This document shows, one piece after another, positions 25,542-34,300 of a stretch of DNA of 40,814 nt. Origin of the DNA: Clostridium sp. OF09-36 (lineage in GTDB: Bacteria > Bacillota > Clostridia > Lachnospirales > Lachnospiraceae); contig NZ_QUMD01000029.1 of the NCBI RefSeq assembly GCF_003481985.1, forward strand, positions 1 through 40,814, read 5' to 3'. Each line of letters starts with the position of its first letter. Positions within the stretch are counted from its first letter, which is position 1. Below the pieces are notes generated by a model. It saw only the letters and a program-made list of their open reading frames with translations. It searched no databases and had not been told where the DNA came from. Both the position numbers and the translations under genes were made by a program.

Positions 25542-25553
25542 TGTTATATAACG
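25530..25553. promoter_or_regulatory. ModE-like operator (xdhC promoter)
   Basis: Minus-strand reading CGTTAT-N12-GAAACG, the same 24-bp layout as the site at 24127-24150, with one perfect and one degenerate half-site. It also contains the palindrome GTTATATAAC. It overlaps the -35 of the xdhC promoter in nearly the same register as the first site. Confidence 0.5.
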
Positions 25554-25686
25554 AAAATGTACACAACAACAGATACAAAATGTTACTGTTCCGCGACGGA
25601 ATTTTTCTGAACTGAAACTTCCGTACAATACCGTCTGGACAGCAGCTTTTGCCGTTCTGAAATGCGAAGCGCCGGCAAAGTCCCGG

Positions 25687-25715
25687 TTTTCAAACCCAAA
25701 CAGAAATGCTATAAT
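25687..25715 (+). promoter_or_regulatory. Promoter of the M20 amidohydrolase
   Basis: Perfect -10 TATAAT (25710-25715) with a weak -35 TTTTCA 17 nt upstream, 63 nt before the start codon. Confidence 0.5.
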
Positions 25716-25778
25716 ATGGCACAGAAAATATGGTAAAGATTCAGACAAAAATCATATAGCCGGAGGTTTCTTTTCATC

Positions 25779-27149
25779 ATGAACAGACAACAGTTTGAAC
25801 AGCAATTTGAATCCATCAGCGACCAGATCTGGGACTTTGCGGAAACCCGTTACCAGGAATTTTGTTCCAGCACACTGCAGGCTGATTTTCTGAAAAAAAA
25901 TGGTTTCACTATAGAGCGAAATCTTGGCGGTATTGCCACCGCATTTTCCGCAAGCTTCGGCTCCGGTCACCCCGTGATTGGACTTTTGGGCGAATACGAT
26001 GCCCTACCCCGCATGAACCAGACGGCCAATGCCTGTGAACGCCAGTCAGACCGCCCCGGCACAGCAGGTCACGGCTGCGGACACAACCTGCTCGGTACCG
26101 GCACCATGGAGACTGCCTGCCTCATCAAAGACTGGCTGGAAGAAGAACAGCTTAGCGGAACCGTGATCTATTACGGCTGCCCGGCAGAGGAAGGCGGTGC
26201 CGGAAAAGCATTCCTGACCCGCTCCGGCTGTTTTGACGTTCTGGACTTTGCCCTGGCCTGGCACCCTGGTTCCAAAACCGGCCTGATCAAAGAAGCTCTG
26301 GCCAATATCCGCGTCATCTTCGACTTCACCGGAAAAAGCGCCCACGCTGCCGCCCACCCGGAGCTCGGCCGCTCCGCTCTGGATGCCTGTGAGCTGATGA
26401 ATGTGGGTGTCAATTACCTGCGGGAACATGTAAAAACGGATGCCCGCATGCACTACGCCTACTTAAACGACGGCGGTGACGCACCGAACATCGTTCCTGC
26501 CGCTGCCACCCTTCTCTACGCCCTGCGGGCACCGGAAAGCTCCTACGTTGCCGAGCTTTATGACCGCGTCAGCGACGTGGCAAAAGGGGCTGCACTGATG
26601 ACCGGAACCAAGGTTTCTTACCGGACGGTCAGTGCTTATGCAGATCTGTTATCGGTTCCGGCTATGGAAAAGCTAATGATGGCGGCGATGCAGGAAACGG
26701 AAAAACCCGAGTATACGGAGGAAGATTATGCGTATGCAGCGAAGTTTATGCTGCTGCCGGAGCTGTCCGGCACCGCTGACGCTGCTTCCATAGACCAGAC
26801 CATGCGAGAAGAAGCTGCTTCTGCCCTCGCTTCGATTGATACAGAGATTCTTCCTGCAGACCAGACCATCAACCTTGGCAGTACCGATGTAGGCGATGTG
26901 AGCTGGCAGGTTCCCACCGGTCTCATTGGTGTCGCAACCGCAGCCACTGGCTGCGCCCTGCATACCTGGCAGATCGTAGCCAGGGAAAAAGTCCTCTGGC
27001 CCATAAGGGGATGCACTATGCAGCACGGATTTTATTTACTGCTGCAAAACAGCTGTATTCCAGTCCGGAACTTTGCGAACACATTCAGGCGGATTATCAG
27101 CAGCAGAAAGGAAAACGCCGCTATCGGTCCATGCTGCCAGACTCTGTAA
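25779..27149 (+). CDS. M20-family amidohydrolase, AbgB-like (frameshifted near the C-terminus)
   Basis: 456 aa as read. Residues about 1-400 are an M20D amidohydrolase: HGCGHNLLGTG (metal ligands), YGCPAEEGGAGKAFL (catalytic Glu), AWHPGS and the dimerisation domain HAAAHPELGRSALDA. The family removes acyl or aminobenzoyl groups from amides such as p-aminobenzoyl-glutamate or dipeptides. After IVA the frame is lost: one extra base at the CC run 26980-26981 restores QGKSPLAHKGMHYAARI, normal for the family, and would end the protein at 27166. The missing segment carries a conserved metal-ligand His, so the protein as read should be inactive. GGAGG lies about 12 nt before the ATG. Confidence 0.85.
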   Translation: MNRQQFEQQFESISDQIWDFAETRYQEFCSSTLQADFLKKNGFTIERNLGGIATAFSASFGSGHPVIGLLGEYDALPRMNQTANACERQSDRPGTAGHGCGHNLLGTGTMETACLIKDWLEEEQLSGTVIYYGCPAEEGGAGKAFLTRSGCFDVLDFALAWHPGSKTGLIKEALANIRVIFDFTGKSAHAAAHPELGRSALDACELMNVGVNYLREHVKTDARMHYAYLNDGGDAPNIVPAAATLLYALRAPESSYVAELYDRVSDVAKGAALMTGTKVSYRTVSAYADLLSVPAMEKLMMAAMQETEKPEYTEEDYAYAAKFMLLPELSGTADAASIDQTMREEAASALASIDTEILPADQTINLGSTDVGDVSWQVPTGLIGVATAATGCALHTWQIVAREKVLWPIRGCTMQHGFYLLLQNSCIPVRNFANTFRRIISSRKENAAIGPCCQTL

Positions 27150-27244
27150 AACCTGGAGATTTTTAATTTTACTGCCTGTTCATGCCGAACTGGCAATCTG
27201 ACTTTTCACTTGGTTTTTGCCTGGCTTTCTGTCTGCAATTTGGG

Positions 27245-27274
27245 TTGCACAATCCGGCATGACTTTGTTATAAT
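27245..27274 (+). promoter_or_regulatory. glgP promoter
   Basis: TTGCAC (27245-27250), 18-nt spacer, TATAAT (27269-27274), about 105 nt before the start codon. No other feature was seen in the gap 27167-27379. Confidence 0.65.
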
Positions 27275-27379
27275 AAAAACAAATTTTTGTTTCTGTGATC
27301 CATTCGTTACTGTTCAGAAAATTCCTACCTGCGAACAGCAACATGCCTCACACTTCAGAGAAGGGAGTTTTTAACCATC

Positions 27380-29674
27380 ATGAATCTGACAAACGCTGTA
27401 AAAGAAAAATATAAGAAGCCACTGGCTTCCTGCACCAATGAGGAAATCTACCTCTGCCTTTTGGAGCAGGTAAAAAAACTTGCGAAAGAGAAAGAAAACG
27501 ATGTTGCCGGGAAACCGGACACTTCCAGTCAGAAGCCTGCTTCCGGCAGGCGCAAACTCTACTACATCTCCGCAGAGTTTCTGATCGGCAAGCTGCTCTC
27601 CAACAACCTCATCAACCTCGGGCTTTACGATGAAGTCAAAAAAGAACTGGAAGCTGCTGGCAAGAGCCTTGCAGAGATTGAGGAACTGGAGCCGGAGCCA
27701 TCTCTTGGAAACGGCGGTCTTGGCCGTCTGGCTGCCTGCTTTGTAGATTCTATCGCCACCCTCGGCTTAAACGGCGATGGTGTCGGCTTAAACTACCATT
27801 ACGGCCTGTTTAAGCAGGTTTTTGATAAAAAGCATCTCCAGCAGGAAACCCCGAACCCGTGGATGGAAAAAGAAAGCTGGCTGACCAAAACCGGGACCAG
27901 TTACCAGGTTCCGTTCGGCGGCTTTACAGTTACCTCCTGCCTCTACGATATGGATGTGACCGGCTACGACAACCACTCCACCCGCCTGCGCCTCTTTGAT
28001 CTGGAATCCGTGGACGAGAGCATTGTCAAAGATGGCATCGACTTCGATAAAACCGAGATTGAGAAAAACCTTACCCTCTTCCTCTACCCGGATGATTCCG
28101 ATGACAAAGGACGCCTGCTGCGCGTGTACCAGCAGTACTTTATGGTCAGCAATGCAGCCCAGCTGATCTTAGACGAGTGTATCGCCCGCGGTTCCAACCT
28201 GCATGACCTTGCTGAGTACGCTGCCGTTCAGATCAACGATACCCATCCGTCCATGGTCATTCCGGAGCTGATCCGCCTTTTAGGCCAGCACGGCATTTTA
28301 ATGAATGAAGCGATCTCCATCGTTTCCAAAGTATGCGCCTACACGAACCATACCATTCTGGCAGAAGCCCTGGAAAAATGGCCGATCTCTTTCCTGGAAA
28401 AAGCAGTTCCGCAGCTGATGCCGATCATCCGCGAGCTGGACAACCGCATCCGCGCTACCGTAAAGGACGAGAGCACCTACATCATCCAGAACGGACTGGT
28501 GCACATGGCTCATATGGATATCCACTACGGCTACAGCGTCAATGGCGTTGCCTACCTGCACACCGAGATTTTGAAAAATACGGAGCTGAACAACTTCTAC
28601 AAGCTGTATCCGGAGCGCTTCAACAACAAGACCAACGGCATCACCTTCCGCCGATGGCTCATGTCCTGCAACCCAGAGCTTTCTGCCCTCATCACCTCTC
28701 TCATCGGGGAAGGCTGGAAAAAAGATGCCATGGAGCTGGAAAAACTGGGCGCTTTCGTGTCCGATCCGGCTGTACTGAACAAGCTTCTGGAGGTGAAGAC
28801 CAAAAAGAAAGCACAGCTGGTTTCCTATTTAAAAGAGACCCAGGGGCTGGTGTTAAACCCGGATTCCATTTTCGATATCCAGGTAAAACGCCTGCACGAG
28901 TACAAACGCCAGCAGATGAATGCCCTCTATGTCATCCACAAATACTTAGAGATCAAAGCCGGAAAGATCCCGAAAACACCAATTACCGTACTGTTTGGTG
29001 CCAAAGCAGCTCCCGCTTACGTTATTGCAAAGGACATTATCCACTTAATTTTATGTTTGCAGGAACTTATCAACAAAGATCCAAAGGTAAGTCCACACCT
29101 GAAAGTTTTCATGGTGGAAAACTACAATGTAACCCTGGCTGAAAAGCTCATTCCGGCCTGCGACATCTCCGAGCAGATCTCCCTGGCCTCCAAAGAGGCA
29201 TCTGGAACAGGCAACATGAAATTCATGTTAAACGGTGCCCTGACCCTTGGCACCATGGACGGCGCAAATGTAGAGATTGCAGAGCTGGTCGGCAAAGATA
29301 ATATCTTCACCTTCGGCGAATCCTCCGAGACGGTCATTGCCCGCTACGAGCGCGGTGACTACACGTCCAAAGACTGGTACGAGAAAGACAAAGACTTAAA
29401 AGCCGCTGTCGATTTCATCGTCGGAAAAGAACTGCTTAAGATCGGCCAGAAAGAAAACCTGGAACGTCTCTACAAAGAGCTGTTAAACAAAGACTGGTTC
29501 ATGACCTTCCCGGATTTCCAGGATTACGTAAAGACCCGCGAAGAGGCCTATGCCGCTTACACCGACCGCACCGAATGGGCGAAGAAGATGCTCGTTAACA
29601 TCAGCAAGGCTGGATTCTTCTCCTCCGACCGGACAATCGCACAGTACAACAAGGATATCTGGAAATTGTCGTAG
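27380..29674 (+). CDS. glgP: Glycogen/starch/alpha-glucan phosphorylase
   Basis: 764 aa, GT35 family. It releases glucose-1-phosphate from alpha-1,4-glucans with pyridoxal phosphate as cofactor. The N-terminal domain has YYISAEFLIGKLLSNNL and EPSLGNGGLGRLAACF; the C-terminal domain has VENYNVTLAEKLIPACD and the PLP-lysine motif EASGTGNMKFMLNG (about residue 610). Length is slightly below the 800-aa norm, with a short variable loop near residue 45-55. The gene stands alone with its own promoter, a GAAGGGAG RBS about 11 nt before the ATG, and a strong terminator. Confidence 0.97.
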   Translation: MNLTNAVKEKYKKPLASCTNEEIYLCLLEQVKKLAKEKENDVAGKPDTSSQKPASGRRKLYYISAEFLIGKLLSNNLINLGLYDEVKKELEAAGKSLAEIEELEPEPSLGNGGLGRLAACFVDSIATLGLNGDGVGLNYHYGLFKQVFDKKHLQQETPNPWMEKESWLTKTGTSYQVPFGGFTVTSCLYDMDVTGYDNHSTRLRLFDLESVDESIVKDGIDFDKTEIEKNLTLFLYPDDSDDKGRLLRVYQQYFMVSNAAQLILDECIARGSNLHDLAEYAAVQINDTHPSMVIPELIRLLGQHGILMNEAISIVSKVCAYTNHTILAEALEKWPISFLEKAVPQLMPIIRELDNRIRATVKDESTYIIQNGLVHMAHMDIHYGYSVNGVAYLHTEILKNTELNNFYKLYPERFNNKTNGITFRRWLMSCNPELSALITSLIGEGWKKDAMELEKLGAFVSDPAVLNKLLEVKTKKKAQLVSYLKETQGLVLNPDSIFDIQVKRLHEYKRQQMNALYVIHKYLEIKAGKIPKTPITVLFGAKAAPAYVIAKDIIHLILCLQELINKDPKVSPHLKVFMVENYNVTLAEKLIPACDISEQISLASKEASGTGNMKFMLNGALTLGTMDGANVEIAELVGKDNIFTFGESSETVIARYERGDYTSKDWYEKDKDLKAAVDFIVGKELLKIGQKENLERLYKELLNKDWFMTFPDFQDYVKTREEAYAAYTDRTEWAKKMLVNISKAGFFSSDRTIAQYNKDIWKLS

Positions 29675-29719
29675 GTAGGAATTTTCTGAACTGCGTGTTG
29701 CATATCTTATTGTATAACC

Positions 29720-29769
29720 AAAAAGGGCGTGTAAAAAAATGAGAAATCATTTTTTCACACGCCCTTTTT
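29720..29769. terminator. glgP terminator
   Basis: 13-bp perfect stem AAAAAGGGCGTGT / ACACGCCCTTTTT, extended by an inner A/T stem, ending in T5. Symmetric flanks make it work in both directions. Confidence 0.85.
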
Positions 29770-29783
29770 GAAAAATCCATAAA

Positions 29784-29818
29784 AAAACAGGTCTATCTCC
29801 GAAGAGATAGCCTGTTTT
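29784..29818 (-). terminator. Terminator of the toxin-antitoxin unit
   Basis: AAAACAGG/CCTGTTTT and CTATCTC/GAGATAG nested stems with a tetraloop, followed by T-run on the minus strand, 23 nt past the toxin stop. Confidence 0.75.
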
Positions 29819-29841
29819 CTTTTTAAGTTGGCCATTTGGTT

Positions 29842-30174
29842 TTATTGAAGCGGAACCCCGTGATGAAGGATAAAAGCCCAGTTACTTTTTTGATACAGAA
29901 AACGCACGATGATTACTAACTGTTTATTTTCATCTATAGTATAAAATGCCAGATAGTTATTGACTTTTATGAAACGGATTCCCCAACTGGATAAGACCGG
30001 ATCATCTACGAGCTGATATCTCTGAGGCATTTCAGCTAAAGAAGAAATTTGTTCATCTGCAGTATCCAGTAAGTGGTCTGCAGCATCCGGATTTTTAAGG
30101 GAAAATTCTATATAGTCGGCTGCTTTCAGAAGATCTCTCTCTGCTGTTGCAGTGATGTGGATTGTATAACTCAT
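29842..30174 (-). CDS. RelE/ParE-family toxin
   Basis: 110 aa. The fold signature is clear: ITATAERDLLKAADYIEFSLKNPDAADHLLD at the start and IRFIKVNNYLAFYTIDENKQLVIIVRFLYQKSNW at the end, matching ParE/RelE type II toxins. RelE members cleave mRNA on ribosomes, ParE members poison gyrase; the sub-type cannot be decided here. The start codon overlaps the antitoxin stop by 4 nt (ATGA), typical for such pairs, so both are made from one transcript. Confidence 0.88.
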   Translation of the reverse strand: MSYTIHITATAERDLLKAADYIEFSLKNPDAADHLLDTADEQISSLAEMPQRYQLVDDPVLSSWGIRFIKVNNYLAFYTIDENKQLVIIVRFLYQKSNWAFILHHGVPLQ

Positions 30175-30434
30175 CTACGACGTCCTTTCCGGATCTCTGA
30201 TAATGCGTCTGAAAACGGTCGTGTATTTCCGAATTTAATATCATCCATTCCTTCATTAATCTGATCGTATAACTCAAAGCGGCTTGTTAGTGCTTCGTAG
30301 GCTTCAATGCTCATCACGGCAAGGTCACCTTTTCCGTTTTTAGTGATAAAAACTGGCTCAGTGTAAGTGTGGCAATGAGTTGAAATCTCATTGTAATTGT
30401 TTCTTAGATCAGCACTGGATTTGATTGTTGGCAT
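30171..30434 (-). CDS. Phd/YefM-family antitoxin
   Basis: 87 aa. The N-terminal SADLRNNYNEISTHCHTYTEPVFITKNGKGDLAVMSIEAYEAL is the Phd/YefM DNA-binding and dimerisation module; the basic C-terminal tail (SEIRKGRRR) would wrap the toxin. It neutralises the downstream toxin and usually represses its own promoter. A strong AAGGGGG RBS lies before the ATG, favouring antitoxin excess. Confidence 0.88.
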   Translation of the reverse strand: MPTIKSSADLRNNYNEISTHCHTYTEPVFITKNGKGDLAVMSIEAYEALTSRFELYDQINEGMDDIKFGNTRPFSDALSEIRKGRRR

Positions 30435-30461
30435 AAAAACACCCCCTTATATGATAACAAA

Positions 30462-30490
30462 ATTATACACAAATTTCTTTATATAATCAA
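30462..30490 (-). promoter_or_regulatory. Toxin-antitoxin promoter
   Basis: Minus strand TTGATT (30490-30485), 17-nt spacer, TATAAT (30467-30462), about 28 nt before the antitoxin start. The AT-rich palindromic surroundings may hold the autoregulatory operator. Confidence 0.6.
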
Positions 30491-30499
30491 TATTAAGAT

Positions 30500-30689
30500 T
30501 CAAATAAATTTGCATGATCGTGAAGTACAAGTTAAAAATCCCACTGTAACATTGTAAGAATCTTCATACCATCCAACCCGTACAACCTTTTCTGCTGTAT
30601 CCGCAGCTGACGCAGGAAATGAGAACGATAACAAGAGTCCCAAAAAACATAACATAAAACAACATCGTCGATCTTTTCATCGTTTTCAT
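30500..30689 (-). pseudogene. Remnant of a secreted/sensor protein N-terminus
   Basis: From ATG 30689 (RBS GGGGGAAGGG) one frame reads a signal peptide, MKTMKRSTMLFYVMFFGTLVIVL. A neighbouring frame then continues SFPASAADTAEKVVRVGWYEDSYN, the usual start of the solute-binding-like sensor domain found in clostridial GGDEF and histidine kinase proteins. The similarity ends there at about 30545 and the frame stops at 30500. So it is a frameshifted, truncated leftover of a much larger gene. The 65-aa ORF in a third frame across this region is not credible. Confidence 0.5.
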
Positions 30690-30775
30690 CCCTTCCCCCA
30701 TAAAACAAAATTGTAAATCTTGTTGACAAACAGTCCGTAATGATTATACTGCTTGATATGTTAACGCAACACTAA

Positions 30776-30812
30776 GAAAGTGCTTGATGGATATTCTCAC
30801 ACAAGCACTTTC
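30776..30812 (-). terminator. Hairpin downstream of the LPKTG protein
   Basis: Perfect 11-bp arms GAAAGTGCTTG / CAAGCACTTTC with a 15-nt loop, 45 nt past the stop of the surface-protein tail. No T-run follows. Confidence 0.45.
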
Positions 30813-30856
30813 CTATTACCAGCCCCATAAGGATCTGAAAATCATAAGTTTCTTTA

Positions 30857-31360
30857 TTAGTCTTCTTTTTTCTTGAAAATCAATGTAACAAGTAAAAGCA
30901 ATGCGCTGGAGAAAAATACAAGTGCGGACTGGTTAGGTGCCTGTCCGGTTTTTGGAAGCGCAATATTAGCTTCGGAAGCAAAATCTTCATGTTGAATATC
31001 TTCTGGAACCGGCTGTATATCTTCTTTTACCGGTTCAACCGGAGTTGTTTCAACAACTTGTGCCGTTCTTGTACTGCTTCCAGATCCTCCTGAACTGCCA
31101 GAGCCACTTGAACCAGAACCTCCTGATCCATGATTTGAATTTCCAGGATTTGTTCCTCCATTATCCGGTTTTTCCGGTTCTGCAGGTGTTCCAGGAGTAT
31201 AGGTATTCAATATCTGGAATCCTTCTGTCTGATTTCCAGATACCGTTGGCGTATAATCTGCAGGAACAACTTCTGATACAGAATAAGAATATCCTTCCGG
31301 AAGATCCTCAAACTGATACTCCCAGTTATTTGCTGCATTTAAAACAGCCCGGTCAATCAC
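30857..31360 (-). CDS. C-terminal part of surface protein: Cna_B, Gly/Ser linker, LPKTG anchor
   Basis: 167 aa. It begins in the middle of a Cna_B-type domain (NNWEYQFEDLPEGYSYSVSE), continues into a Pro/Gly/Ser-rich wall-spanning linker, and ends with the sortase motif LPKTG, a hydrophobic segment and the charged tail FKKKED. In the third frame the upstream region (VTVRLINEGHVIDRAV) joins it to the 1211-residue ORF 31375-35010; the join needs one base more in the C-run at 31412-31415. The apparent ATG is internal and has no RBS, so this is a fragment, not an independent gene. Confidence 0.85.
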   Translation of the reverse strand: MIDRAVLNAANNWEYQFEDLPEGYSYSVSEVVPADYTPTVSGNQTEGFQILNTYTPGTPAEPEKPDNGGTNPGNSNHGSGGSGSSGSGSSGGSGSSTRTAQVVETTPVEPVKEDIQPVPEDIQHEDFASEANIALPKTGQAPNQSALVFFSSALLLLVTLIFKKKED

Positions 31361-31374
31361 ATGTCCCTCATTTA

Positions 31375-34300
31375 TCAGGCGAACCGTGACCGAATCCGGC
31401 GTTCCGGAAGCGGGGCATTGTTCCAGACCTTTTTGACCGATATATCAATCGTATCATCTTCTCCTACAATAATACCTCCGTTTGCACCGATGCCTCCGCC
31501 ATATTTTGCTGTATTTCCCTCTATGAATAACTGTGCTTCATTCTCTGCCAGATTCTGTGCATCCGCAGACATTATCGTTTTTAAAGCCTGACTCGTCTGA
31601 ATATCTGCCAGTTTTCCAGACTCCAATGCTGTACTTGTTGGATCATCTTTATTATAGCGTATATCAGAAATCACGCTTGGATAAGATGAGGTGACTCCAT
31701 TATATATTTTGCCATCCGGATACCACTGGATCGCACCGCCACCTAACATACGACTTGATAATGTAGCTGTATAGTCAGGATCGCCATTACCGAAAACACT
31801 AAATACCAGATCATCACCGGCTGCTTTATCATCTGATTCCACCGCTTTATTTTCAAAGATGCCAATACCATCTTTGATATTCAGGGTTGTGGTACCAGTT
31901 GCGCAAAACCACAGGCCACCTCCCTGTTGGGCTGTATTATTTGTAACAATCGCATTATATAAATGCATAGAACTGTAGCCGTTATTACGTGTTCCCTCGG
32001 AATAAATACCTCCGCCTGAAATACCTGCCGTATTATTTACTATTTTTCCAGAATTGAGAACGGTTCCGTTAGAAAAACTATAAATTCCGCCACCAGTGGA
32101 TGCGTGATTTCCAGATATTGTACCTCCATTCATTACAAACGCAGTGCCATATTCTTCAATTGTGCTGTCTTGTACTCCATCATCCACGACACAAACTCCG
32201 CCGCCTTGAATGAAATGATTATTCGTTATCTTTCCACCGGTCATCTCAAATACTGCATTATTTTCTATAAATACAGCCCCACCTGCATCAACATTATTAC
32301 CGGAAGTACCACTGTTTTCTGTGATCAATCCATCACCAGATAACGTAAACGCTGCTTGCTGATCAGCATCGCGGTCATTGCTAAGAACTACAACGCTGCC
32401 GCGATGTCCAATATTCCTTTGAATGCGTCCTCCTGACATTTCCCCTTTGCTCGCACCAAAAAAGAACACGCCACCAGTGGAATGGGAGTAATTTGCATTA
32501 ACAGAATTATTATCTTGAATGCTGCCACCAGTCATTTCAAAAGCAGCACCATCTTTGATCAGGACTGTCGCACTATACTCCGCATGATTTATGATTTTGT
32601 TGTTTGTGATTTGCCCGCCTGAAATAACAAGTTTCGCATTGGTCCCACTATTTTCCAGCGCACCGGTTTCATCATATTTTATGGTTGCATCCCGAACGGT
32701 TACGTCATCTGTAATCGTTACGGTACCATGATTCTTTATAATGCTCTTATCATTATACCTACCTGATAAAATAAGTTTCCCGGCAAAAATAACATTTGCT
32801 CCTTCTAACACTTCAAATAAATTTTCCGGCTTAGTACCGTCTTTTACGCCGACAATCGTATAATCATCATCAGAAGTAATTGTAATCGATTTTCCTTGTG
32901 GAATCGTAACTTGACTGCTCAGCTTAATATCTTTTTTAATTTTGATGGTTTCTCCATCCGCTGCAGTGTCTACAGCTTTCTGCAGACTTGGAGCACCTGC
33001 CTCACTGGAAATCGTATCACCTACTGTATCTGAAATAGATGGAATCGTATAATTTATGGTTACATTTTGCGGCAGACCTGCATTGGAAAGATTCAATACA
33101 TCTGAACTATTTTGAACCGTTACAGACTCCAATCCATCTATCCCTGCAAATTCATTATTTGATGTATTAGTCAAACCACTTCCCAAAACAAGTTTTTTGA
33201 TGGTTGCGCCAGAAAACGCAGACGATCCAATCGTTGCCACATTATCCGGAATGATTAAGGTATCCTGGTTCAGCAGAGTATTTGCAAAAGATTTACTTCC
33301 AATGGCTGTCAGTGATTCCGGAAATGTGATCGAGGCTATTTTAGTACCTGAAAATGCCTCATCATCAATCTTCTGCAGACTGTCACTCAAAACAACCGAT
33401 TCAATGGGTGTATTTAAAAAAGCACGATATGGAATATCATTCAAACTTGCTAAATTAACTTCGCCTTTCAGATTATTACATTCAGAAAATGCAAAAGTCC
33501 CCATGGATGTGACCTGACTAAGATCTGGAATATTGGTCAGCTTTGTGTTATTTTCAAATGCCTCTTGACCTACTTCTGTAATGGTTCCTTCTGCAGTTAC
33601 AGTCTCCAGACTACTGCAATCTTTAAACATGGAATCATTGATTTTTGTAATTGACGCAGGCAATGTTATTGAAACAAGTGAACTATCTTCTGCAAATAAG
33701 CTTCCTTCACGAATATCAATTCCTTCTGGAAGTTCTATCGTTTTTAATTTTGAAGCACCAGAAAACGCACCAGGTACAGTGATTCTTTTTAAACTATCTG
33801 GTAAATGAATTGTTTCTACAGCACAATTCCTTAACGGTAAATTTCCGGCAAGTTCTTCTACACCTTCTTCAAAAGTTATAGTTTTCAAATGGTTCATAGA
33901 TTGAAAGCTTCCGGAAAATGTTTTTACCGATCCTGGAATTGTAATTTCTTCTAAGTTAGAAAAACATCTAAAATAACTGTTACATGTTTCTACGGTGTCT
34001 GGTATATTCAGCTTAGTAACATTTTTACACGTAGGCGCCCAAAAGCTAAGGCTTAATTTTGTTACCGTATATTCTTCATCATCGCTCTCATTTTCATTGT
34101 GATAACTTACTTTTTCCGGTATTTCAACGTCTGTAGTTGCATTTGGATTTGTTATCCTTGTCAATGTTGCTTCGTGAGTATCTGGATAAAAATCAAACCG
34201 ATACTCGACTCCATCAACAGTGATATAAACATCTTCATAAATATTTTCTTGTACTGCCAAAGGAAGTTTTGCTGAAAGTGCAGCATTCAGCTCCTTATAG

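Noticed and set aside
25506..25748. 80-codon minus-strand ORF upstream of xdhC
   Set aside because: It runs through the xdhC promoter and operator, has no RBS, and has no family-like sequence.
30532..30729. 65-codon minus-strand ORF
   Set aside because: Third frame over the sensor remnant; the other two frames carry the recognisable signal peptide and sensor start.
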